38,702 bases of DNA, from assembly GCA_015233495.1 (NCBI GenBank), contig JADFXQ010000013.1, positions 1-38,702 on the forward strand, given 5' to 3'. Below, in pieces: positions 24,801 through 36,800 of this stretch (the stretch's first letter is position 1; every line of letters starts with the position of its first letter). This stretch comes from Candidatus Omnitrophota bacterium. GTDB lineage: Bacteria > Omnitrophota > Gorgyraeia > Zapsychrales > Zapsychraceae. The position numbers and the translations under genes are program-made. The notes beneath the pieces are model-generated. The model searched no databases and had not been told where the DNA came from. It saw only the letters and a program-made list of their open reading frames with translations.

Positions 24801-27800
24801 GGAAAAATAATATCTCCCAAAGGTATATAACCAACCGCAGCGCGAAACTCCGTCAACCAAAATCGGATGCTGGCGCATCAGACGGGTCAGCAATCGCACG
24901 ACTTTGCAATAACCCGTTCCCAGCACCATTAATCCGCAACGTACCATGGCCTCTTTCGCGCTGATGCTGGTTCCAAATCGGGCGAGGACCTGTTGCGCCA
25001 TCTTTTGTTCCAAATAGATCGGCAGGACAACCGCCCGATCCAACATCCTCATTCCCTGCGCACTCTTTTCATAAGGAGCACCTTTATGTTTTGGAAATAA
25101 AAGTTTTTGCGCATAATGCCGTTGCCGGCCGAGTAGTTCGGAGATTTCAATGGACGAATATTGCGGTTTTGCTAAAGCTTCGGCTAAAGAATATAAAACC
25201 TCGGAATCGGTTTTCGAAATTCTCTGTTGATCATCACTCGCCACAATCCCATTCTCCGCCAGACGGATCACAAAAGCGGGATCAACGCCTAATCGGGCCG
25301 CGACCTCTTGCGGCTCATAGAAACGGATAGGCTCAACCGCCGGCGGCAACGGCAAAGCAGACTCGACGCTGACCGCCGCTTTACGGATCAGCCGACTCTT
25401 GAGAAAATTACTAAAACGTGTTGTGCCGGATTCCAAAGCAGCGGGTGGCGCCGTTCTGCTAAATATAATGCTTATGTAATCGAACGCCAAATCCGCACTG
25501 CGAGGAGCGTGACAATTATCCGCAAGTGCTTCAACAAATTCCGCCATATCATCCTGCCCGGGCAAAGGAACGCCGAGAAATTCCACCCTCCCTTGCTTAT
25601 AGAGCGCGACGATTTCCCGCAAAGCCGCGCCCATTTCTCCGCGCTCGTTCATCCTCTCACCCCGACGATAAATCGAAGTCAAATCAGGATAGCTGATAAT
25701 AATTTTCCCGTCATCAGCCAGCCAATATTTCGCGCCGCTGTCTGTCGTAAAATAAACAGAAACCGCCGGCGATGCGGAAATGTGTTCGGTTAAAATATGC
25801 CGGATTGGATCATATTCCCGGCGATGCGCGATTCTGCGCGACACAACGTCTCGGCAACCGTTTTCGATCCGGACTGTTTCGGCAAGCGCGACTTCTAAAC
25901 TTCCCGCGGCCGTAATCAAACCATGGCGGTTCAGGCGAATCGCTGAATATTTTCTGATATGTTCCCGCACAGCACGGACCAATTCGTCGCTGCCCGGATG
26001 CAAATAAGGAACAACCGGTATATCCCGGAAGTGTTTGCCGATCAGCGCCAGCGCTGTCGCGATCGGCGCGTGCGTGTGCACAACTGCGTTGACATCCTCG
26101 CGGGTGAGATAAATGATCCGGTGAAAGGACGCTTCGATACTCGATTTCCAATTCCCTAAACCGCGTACCGGCCGGCCGGTTTGCAAATCAATGCCCACAT
26201 ATTCTTCCGGAGACATAACAGCAAACGCTTTTCCCGTAGCTTTGATGAGCATGATCCTACGGTCTTCGGGTAAAACACTCGTGTTCCCGCTGGAATGCTT
26301 TACTAAACCGGCAGCGGCAATCCGACGGCCAACGCTCTGCAATTGCAACCGTAACGCCGCGATTTCCGCTTCGTCATATTCCAGATCAATGGGTTCCTCT
26401 GCTGTCTCCAATACGGATTTTCCTTGAGGAACAGGATGGTATAGCCCCAAAATCCTTTGACATTGTTGTAAATCAAAAGGCTCCACCTGCCCGCCCACAG
26501 CCAATGTTGCCGCGATCTTTACGGCTGTGTCCTCGACCATGCGAATCCGCATCCAGGCCTGGGCAAAATCCTTGCCGCGGCTGAAAATCCCGTATTGGCG
26601 CGTCATCACCACCGTATGGCGAGACAACAAATGGGCCAACATTTTCGGAGTTTCATCGACGTCATTCGTCACAATATAAGACATCGCGCCACACTCATTT
26701 AAATGGGAAACATGGTCCGGATTAAAGGAAACAATCTGCTGATTATTTTCGCGTAAAAAGCGGGCCACCGGCGGGTCAGCTTGGGCGATACATATTTGAG
26801 GAAATCGCGACTGCAGGATGGAAAACAAATCATCAACCCACTCCGGCCCAGCCCGGATCCGCGTCGCAGACAATTCCGGCGAGCTCAGTTCATCGCCGGT
26901 CACAACCAGAATCCACTGACTCCCCGGCAAACCAGCCCGGCCCAAAAACCCAGAGCAAGAATTCGCCGGTGAAGCTGAAGCTGCTATCGACGCGCCAACT
27001 TCTATCTCGTAACTAATAGGACCATCGTAGGGGCGCCCCTCGTGGGCGCCCGCTTTCATCGGAGTAAAGTGTGTGTCCCTTAATTCTCTGGATGAGCTCC
27101 GTAAATTTGCCGCGCGATAATGACCTTGACTTTTTGGCGAGCCCATAGTATTGTTAAAAACAGAAAGAGGTTTATAAGTATGGTCAAAATTATAACCGGT
27201 ATTTATGAACAAGGCATTATCCGTCCTTTGCGCCGGCTCCCATTTTTCAATCGGCAAAAGGTTGAATTGCGGATTGAAATCCCCGTTGAAACCGCGCGTT
27301 CCACCAAGGCCATCATTCATGTCAACCAACGCGCCGGCAAAATCATTTCCGAATCTCCCCATTTGAGCTCCCTGGAAAGTTAAACCATTTTCAAATAACG
27401 ACGCGCCAAGTTCTATCTGATCACTCGTAGAACCGTCGTAGGGGCGCCCCTGGTGGGCGCCCGGCGTCGTTGCGCGCTCTGATGACGGGCGCCCACGAGG
27501 GGCGCCCCTACGACTGTAATCTGATATGACCGCGGAAGAAGCAGCTGGAAAACCCTTACTTGGTGAAGCGGCGAGAAAATCCGAATCTTTTAATACGGAT
27601 TTTGTCGCAAAACCGATATAATACCCCTTGGGTAAAGAAGGCAGATCCACCAAATCTTTTCCTTGGCCCGGCGCGCGGTCCACGGCCAAATAGAGTTCGA
27701 TCTTGCTATCGGAGATTGAAACATTTCCCACATAGGTATAAAGAAATTTTGTCCCGAGCCCTTCGATCGTTAGAGCAACGGAAACCGGCATATAAAAGAA

Positions 27801-30800
27801 ATCGCCCCAATCTTCATTCCCCCGCTTATGAAATAATACTTTTTTCTCTTTCAACCCCGTCTCCAAACGCGCCGCTGATGCCTTGAGTTCATTTCCTATA
27901 AAATATTGATACACATAACTGCCGCGCAATGCCTCGACAACCGCATTATCCACCTTGGTTTCATCTTCCTTCGCCCGATTTCCCGCTGGCTCGTCCGTCC
28001 AGGGCATATCATTGTCGTCCCTATCGCTATCATATTCTTGTTTGGACATCTGCATCGTCTGTGCCTCGACAACTTGGCGCGCCCTTAATGATTGTTGATG
28101 TCGTCGACGCTGTGTCCATTGCGCCATACGCATTTGCCAGTATCCAAAGAGCCCAAACCTACCTGCTGATATGATAAAATCGGAAAAAGATATCAACCCT
28201 ATTGCTAAAACAATGATCCAGAACAACCACGGAAACGTGACACAGAAAGCCAAACAGATCACAAACATCGCACCCCACACGGCAAATCGAATGACACGCG
28301 CGAATATAACGATCCCTCGGAAAACAGCCGGGTTGACGCGGTTTTGCTGTTTCCAGAAAACATCGCTGCAATATCCAATCAACCGCGCCAACCCGTTGCG
28401 CGGCATTCGCTGCGGCGCATTGTCATCGCTAACCGGCGAAGAAGAATAAATTGAGATTTGACGCCATTTAATCGGGCTGGACACCTCCCCCTCGGGACCG
28501 CCGGACGCGTCTTGTGGACCCGACATTGCGATAACTTCTTGTATGCCCCACACCTCTCCCTTAACTCGGACTTTCGACACGAGGCCGAGAATAACGTCTA
28601 AAGGCAAACCGGTCGACTGCGCCAGCCACACATGCGGCGCCGATTCTTGGTGTCCCTGATAATAATCAAAAGCCGCTTGGAACAAAATGTCGATTTCGGA
28701 GGGACAAAATTCCATTTCGGTCGTCAAGATGAGCGTTTCCCCTTTTTCCCGACGTTGCGTATTCATGGCTTTAATGAGCCAACTGATTTTGTTGACTGTC
28801 AAATCACATCCTAAAATCTTACGCAGACTCTCGTAAGACGGATAACCATAAGGATATGCTCTTTTAAATCTTGCATAGCCGCGTATGACACGCGTCGGCA
28901 CAATATCATTTTCATTCGCGACAGAAAAAAGTTCGACGCTAACATAACTGCCCGGGATATATTCGATGGCCACCCATCGATTGTCCGGCGACAAAGCAGC
29001 CGGCTCCAACTGGGTCATCAGACCATAGAAATTTTCAACTTCCGGGACACCGGCATACCGAACCGCAACATCTCCGGTGATTGTCCTTAAAGCATTTAAT
29101 TGTTGAATCCCTTCGTCGATAGGGAAGACCGCATTCCTGATCTCGTCCGCTTTTCCCGTCCACGATTCATCCGGATCAGGCGCGGCCAAAATCTGTTCCA
29201 GTCTTGAGCGTTCTTCCGCCGCGGCCGGATCATCCGCAGTTGTCTCCCGCGCCGAAACCGCGCCTGCACGGGATCCTGTGGATGAAGTGCCGCACTTTAT
29301 ATCTAAGTAATGCTGAATCGTTCTAAATGGAAATCCCGGTCCCGCCGGACTGGAACCAGCTCGATCCGGCAAAGCGGCGGTCGGGACCATCTGCGACTTC
29401 GGTGAAACTTGGCGCAACGGAATGGCCGTGGCCATATCCTGGGATTTGAGTTCTCCCTGCTCATCAATGGACAACACCCGCGTCACGAACATCCGAAACA
29501 ACGGATCGCGAAACATAAACGTTCGATATAATTTCCACGCGTCGTCAAACGCGCTGGTATCGCGGCAATTTACCCTCACCTTTTCATACCCCCGGAATTC
29601 AACGAAATCCGCTGACCGCGCCAGGGTTTGGGCCTGGTCCGCAGTCATGACCGTATCCATGATCGGCAAAGTCAATCCGGATTCACGCATAATCCGCCGG
29701 ACATCTCCGGAATACCCTATCACCGAACTGCGCTCCGCGAACGCTATCGCCGGAGATAACAAAGAAGGCAGAAGCGCGTAGAGCAGGGCCCAGGCACCGG
29801 CCAAATGTTCAGGAATGTTCGCGGCCTGTACAGGAAGGCTAACCTCCCATTCCGGCCGTTGAACGTCCGGAAAAAATCCCCGCATCGATGCTCCGCGGGA
29901 CGGACGGTCCGGACAACCAACGGTAATCAACGGCACAGACGGGTCAAGATCATAGCGGACATCCGCGCGCAAACTGTAAAAAAGCAATTTGTTGTAAGCG
30001 CCGCCATTTACTAAGGAAAAGGAATAGATGATTTTAAAAACATCGGCCGCGACTTTTCGCAAAATATCTCTCAACGCATCGTCGGCAGATAAAAATGGCG
30101 TTTTCACCGCGGCAAAATTCTTATAAGAATATCTCGTCCATTCACTGCCTCGTCCCGGGACCGGAAACCGATATTGATGAACAGCATACGGCCGATCCAA
30201 CGCCATAGTCAAAACCATGCCCTGCGGGGTACGCCGAACCGATGTATCCAAGGCATAACGCACGGACCGGTCTGTATGCGCGGCAAACGCGTCCGTGAAT
30301 TCGCCGAAAGGCAAAAACGCGTCCCAACCCGCGGCCGGCGAGGAATACAACGGATCAGCCGGGCTGGACGCGACGGGGAATCCGGCGGCTTTCAAATATT
30401 TTCTGAGGATCGCGAAATTTTCCTCATATTTCCACATTTCAGATTCGTTGCGCGGCTGGCGCAAATCCAAATGGAGCATCACATCGAATGGGTCCATTTC
30501 GAAAGAGCGATAAAATTCCAGGATCTCGTAAACTTTCGCGGTCAAGGCCTGACCAAAATATCCTCGATGGTTTAACCGGGGACCTAACAAAGCCATTGCC
30601 ATTTGCAGATCAACGCGGTCGATATTCTTAAACCGGACCACGCCGTTTTTCTTGCCCCAAAATGGAGAAATCACCATCACATACGCTCGCGGAAATATAG
30701 TTTTGATCTCCTCCAGACCTTGCCGGGAAGCTGTCTCGAAAACCGGGACCTTCCCCGAATCGATGCTCCGGATCAACTCGCTTTTACGCGTAGCGTGACT

Positions 30801-33800
30801 ATTCCGGATCAGGCAAAGTTCTTGTTGCCGGTCTAACGCGGCAAATGTATCCGCGTCAACAAATTCGCGTTGTCCCGATTCCCATTCATCATCAAACCGC
30901 ATCGGCCGCGTGGTCAACACGGGAACATACACATACCATTGCGGATAATACGCCAACAAAGCGCTAACGACCGCGGATTTCCCGCTCGACATTGATCCCA
31001 GAAACACCAACACCCGAGTATTGGGGAATACTTCCTCCCGATATTCCGTCCAATAATCGGCATTCCCCGCCAGCGGACTGGCCGCCTCTGACGCGGACAT
31101 TGAGATCTGCCGCCATTCAATCGGGCTGGAGCTTTCGGACGGGCCATCCTGTTCCGTATGTGGATTTGCATGCCCATTCTGCAAATAGATATGGATCGCT
31201 TCCAAATCATAGACAATCGCCTGGCGAGCGTCTTCTGCCCGGGCGTTTATACCCCGACCTGCGTCCCCGAAATTTTCTTCCGAGACAATCGTGGGAATAT
31301 AACCCACTCCGGCCAAGGCATTCCCCAAATCATGCGTGAAATTTAAAAGCAGATCTTGCGGATCAACATCATCTTTGACTCGAGAATTCAAAGGCAGCCG
31401 CACTGTGAATTCAGAAAAACGATGCAACACGCTATTGACAGCAACGGTTCCGCCCAAGGCCCGCGCAAATATCTGCACAATATAAAGACCTTTGCCCGTG
31501 CGTTTAACGCCTTCCCTCACCTTGACCTCCGGCACAATAAAACGGCGCTCGAAAATTTTCGTCCAATACCGTTTTGCAATCCCGCACCCGTTATCACGCA
31601 CCAAAATCGTGATCCAGCCGGGCGAATCATTTTTAACGCTGACATAAATCTGGCCTCCATAGGAAGTATATTTAATCGCATTGGTGATTAAATTTTCCAA
31701 AATCCCGCGCAACAGCTCGGACGCGGTACGCAGGCGCGCCGATCCGTCGGAATCGATAAACAACTTTTTTTCCTGGGCCGACAAAGACGGCCGATGTTTG
31801 GCGCGAATGGCTTTTATCATTTTCTCAATATCCACGTCTTCCGGCTTTAATCCCCGGCCGCTTTTCACATTCATGACTTTTGTGATAAATCGTCTTAAAC
31901 GCACGCCGATATCCGCCGCGATCAATATGCTGTTTTCAATCTGCGGAATAAATTCCTTTTTATCATCCGCAGCCAACTTCGACTGATCGATGTTTCGGAA
32001 TGCCTGACGCAGCACAGTTAATTGATGTAAACAATCATCCATCAATCGCGCCGCTCCAATAATCTGGGAATTCGCGTATGCCTCAAACCACGCCCCCCGC
32101 GCCGCGTTCATCGAAACCAGCATCTCGATAGGATAAATAAAAACCCCGGCGAGCAAATATCCCTCGCTCAAAATCCGCCAAACCAAAAACATATTCGAAT
32201 CCATAATCACCGGATAAATCCCAGACATCAACCCCGCCGCCGCGACAAACCCTATTCCCACCCCCAGCAGACGGCAAAAATCAAATCCTTCCTTAAATTT
32301 TATCTCCATTGCCAAATGGCCTTGCGGCGTGTTCTGCGGATAAATGGCCGCCAAGATCGCTCTCTTCAGCCGTTGCCCATCCAAAGTATTGACCAAAGCT
32401 GTCCAGTCCATTTTTTCAAAAAGAATTTTCGATCCGACCCTCTGCAATTTTATCGCAGTTTCAATGACGCTCTTTTGATCAGCGCTTAACTCCTCGTTAT
32501 GTCGAAGTTGCTCATAAATCGTAAAGATATCCGGGCTGTTGTTTAACCACGCGACGGCTTCTTTGGCCGAAGATAATGCCGGCATAGATGTTTTTGCATC
32601 CTGGCAGATTTTTTGGATCAACTTTTGAACTTTAGCTAAATCATTTTCAAATTCACTCGCCCGAAATTCCATGGTTTCTGCCAAATGAATATTTCCGCTC
32701 AAAATATCCGCTACTTGAAACTCCGCCAATTTCGACCGCTTGATCAAAGCCTCGGCCAACCGGCCCAGAGTGTGCGCCGCCAGATACGGCCAGAACACAA
32801 TTTTTAAAACCAAGTTCAACCACCCCGCCCGCCCAGAAAAGAAATTAAAAACCACCGGATCCCGCCCCGCCGCCGGCGATGCGGCGTTTCTCGTCGAGGC
32901 GATCCCTTCCGCCGGCGAGGAGCAAAGCAAGTCTCCCACGACACAATGACCTTGACATGCCGTCAAAGACGCTGTAAACTTTTTATGAAAGAGAGGTAAA
33001 CCGCCATGAAACCGGAAATTCAAAAATCCTTGGATCGGGTCAACAAAATCCGCAGACTGATGTCCAAAGCCAGTTCGCCTTTTCGGGGAATGACCAAACA
33101 ACAAATGATCGATGAAATCCGCAAGACCCGAGAAAGACTTTGGAAGGAAGAAAAACTTGCTGTGCATCCTCGATAGCAATGAATACATCTTCGGGCTCGG
33201 CGCTGTCCGTGAGCCCATTTGCGAAAAACTCATAGAAGAAATCATCAAGTCTTCCGGTAAAATAAGTGTTCGTTTACCAAGATTCATTGTCAAAGAAGTG
33301 CGCCATAATCTCACTCCGGAAGCGTTTAAAGAATTCATCATCCTCATTAACAGCTTAACTGTTGTCGACGAAGATTCCGAGGTGCCGTTTGATCTCGGAG
33401 TAAGATTCGAATCCTTAGGATTAAAGATGGCCGATGCATTCATCGCCTCATATGCCGCGCCGGTCACCCGAATGTCCGCCGGACTGCTGACGCTTGCCCC
33501 GGCCGGGCTGGAATGCGTGTGACCTTGCGGGCCATGCGTATGACCGTCAGCGCCGTGGGTATGTTCACCCGCTTTAATTTCCTGCGAAGCCCGGTCATAG
33601 ATTCGACGTAAAGCATCACGCGTTTTCCCTTTGCCCAGCGCCTTCTTAATATCAGCGATACTGTCATTGCGCAACGCGCCTTGCTGCATGGCCTGGGCCA
33701 CCGCATTGATCAGTCCTTCAAAATCTTTATCTTTCTCCCCGGATTTCAAATAGCGGATCACTGCCTGAATCGTGACGTTCTTCAAATCATGCTTTTCGCT

Positions 33801-36800
33801 CTCCCCGATCTCCGTATCCAAATCCTTATTGCTTTCCTTGACCAAAACCTCGGACAATTCATCCAGCATCTCTCCCATGTCTTTTGTGCTGTCGTTAATC
33901 GCCTCCCTAATCTTATCAGCCTCGTCTCCCGCGGCCGCCGCGATTTCGTCTGCACGCTCGGCAGTCAAGGCATCGTTGTAAACCATCCGGTCACACCAAG
34001 CAAATACCGACGACAGCATCATTCCGGACACCAGCCCGCCGATGGGCGAAGAGCTGACCGCGGGTGAGGCGGTGGTTTCGTTCTGATTTTCAGACAATAA
34101 TTGCTTCAAATCCGCGAGGGTTAAAATTAAATCATTTTCCGAAAACAATCGCTCAAGAGTTTGCAATCCAAATTGCGGGTCTAACCACACACCAACATAG
34201 ATGTCTCGATATTTATATAAAACGAAACTGATCGCTCCATACAAAGCAAAGCCGATCGTACCGACCGTAATGACTTCGTTTGCCGTCTGCGGACGGGCAT
34301 AAGGCCGCAGTTTTTCCAGACGGCTTATAAAATTTGCTACATTGTCATATCCCACTTCCGCACTGAATTCGTTGACTTCCCGTAAGGTAGGTTTAAAATT
34401 CCTTAATTTTTTGTTCTGTTTCTCAGCATATTTAACAAGCAAAGATTCCGAATCGGAAATGATGTCCGCCAATTCCGACGGATTCATGGCAACGGCAGCC
34501 GTTTGCGCAACGGACGGAACCGTATTTCCCGCGCCTGGGAGCGTTGCCGCGGGCGCGGGAGGCGTGACAATCGTCCCCGGGGTCAATGGCGCGGCCGGCA
34601 GTGTGACCACCGGGTCCGGAGTCAACGGCGCCGGCGGGGTCTGTTGTTTTGCGGCCACGTTGAGCCAATACGTTGTCAATCCGTCTTTTGAAATCACCCC
34701 AAACTCGGTCCCTTCGATCTGAAGCGCTTGTTGTTTGATTTCCAACAGTTTGCGCCGGACATTTTCCAGAGACGGAAGCTCTTTTAAAAGTTCTGCCGCA
34801 GCGGCCGCGACGCTTTCCTCATCGCTCACTGCCTTGCGCATATGACCGTACAATATCTTCGTCTCGCCATCGCCCATTTCTCCGTCGCGCGTCACCCCTA
34901 TCTTGATTGTGTCCCCGGCTTGCTCCCAGCTCAAGCGGATCATGCCCGCGTCCGCGCCCGTATTGTGCGTTTTCGCCCAACGGATAAATTCGCTCAACCA
35001 AAGATCAGCGATGTCCCGCGCCGGTTCACCGCGGCCGGCAAACATCGGCATAATTTGTTGATCGACCGCCGTGGTCAATGCCGTATCTTGACGGCCTTTC
35101 GCAAGATTGTGATTCGCCTTCGCGCTCCCGGGGGCCGTCATCGCGACCGCACTCATCGGTTGAAACGGCGCCATGACCTGACGGTCCGCGTCAGTCAAAG
35201 CTTCCGCCGCGCCGGCATACGGCGCAGTCAAAATCCGCGTCAATTCAGCTTCGCTCAAACCTTGTGTCTCGTCGATCATCCGGTCGATTGCGGCCATCAG
35301 CTGGGCGAACGACACGGCCGCCATTCCCTGGGACGCGTCTACGCTTAAGCGGCTCGCTTCCTGATTCTTCGGCGTGATTTTCAGCCCCAACCCGCCATCT
35401 GATTTCAAATACACATAAATCGTGCCCCCGTCCAATGCCTCGCCCTGGCTGTGCGCCCGAATGATTTCATCCGCCAGAGGCTGGGCCACTGTCTGCTCGA
35501 TCAACCGCCGCATATTCCGCGCCCCGTGCGCCGGGTCAAATCCACAGCGCACCAGCGGATCATAAATACTCACCGCGGCCCGCGTCCCGTCGGGCAGACT
35601 GTCCACCTGCAGACTGTATCCGCGTTCGCCCAACCGTTCCTCACCGATTCGCCGCTCCAGCATGATCCGCGCCACTTCCCGAATCTGCTCCTCAGTCAAC
35701 GGCACAAACGGCACAATCCGGTCAAACCGATCCACAAAATACGCCTCGTATTTTTCCTTCAACCCTTTGGTCGCTGCCGCGCTGATCACGTCATACATCT
35801 GATTCAATATCGCTTGCACCGCATCCGGACTTGTCACCAGATCCAAATCCTGCTGTAACCGAACGCGCGTGCCCGGATTCTGCTCCCGGCTGATCGATCG
35901 CCGCAACGCTTCAATGGCCTGCTCCCGGTTCACAATTTTCAACAAATTCCCCAGCCGGTCGGTCTCGTCCTTGACCGACTCCATCCCGATGTTCGACGTG
36001 CAAATCATCAACGTATTGTTGAATCGCACCTCGCCCTCATTGTCCGACATCACGCCTTCTTCAAACAACGCGCCCAATGTCTGCACCACTTCCGGATGAG
36101 CTTTTTCAATCTCGTCGAACAAAATCACCTGATAAGGTTTGCGGCGCACCGCGCCGGTCAACGCCCCGGGCTTGTCTGACCCGATATATCCCGGCGGCGC
36201 GGAATGGAATTTCGTCTCCGCCCCAGGGAACCGGTATTCCTCCATATCCAATTCGAGGATCGCTTTTTCCGAACCAAATAAAAATTCCGCCGACGCCTTG
36301 GCCAACGCGGTTTTTCCCACGCCCGGCGGGCCGACGAATATGAACACACCCATCGGCCGTTTCGGGTCCGTTAGCCCGGCCCGCGCCCGCCGCACCGCCT
36401 GGGCCACTGCCCGAATCGCCTCATCCTGCCCGATCACCCGTTTGCCCAAATGTTCTTCCATGCCCATCAACCGCTTTGCGTCATCCAATGTCAACTGCGC
36501 CAAATCAATCCCGGTCTTTCTCGCCACTTGACTACGCACCATGTCTTCCGTGATATGCAATCGGCCGTTCATCACTAGCCGGTTTTGCATCAATCCCGCG
36601 TGATCCAGCACCAACCGCGCAATCCGGTTATATGTCCCCAATTCAGTTTTCCCTTCAATCCCGCGTTTCTTGCAGTCCAAATAACTTGCGGCTTCCAGCA
36701 TCAGCTTGCTCACCAATGACCGTTTCGACCGTTCGTTCCGGTCCTGCTCGTCGATATACCAGGTTATTGTCTCTTCGAGCAGTTGCACGGCTTTATCCGG

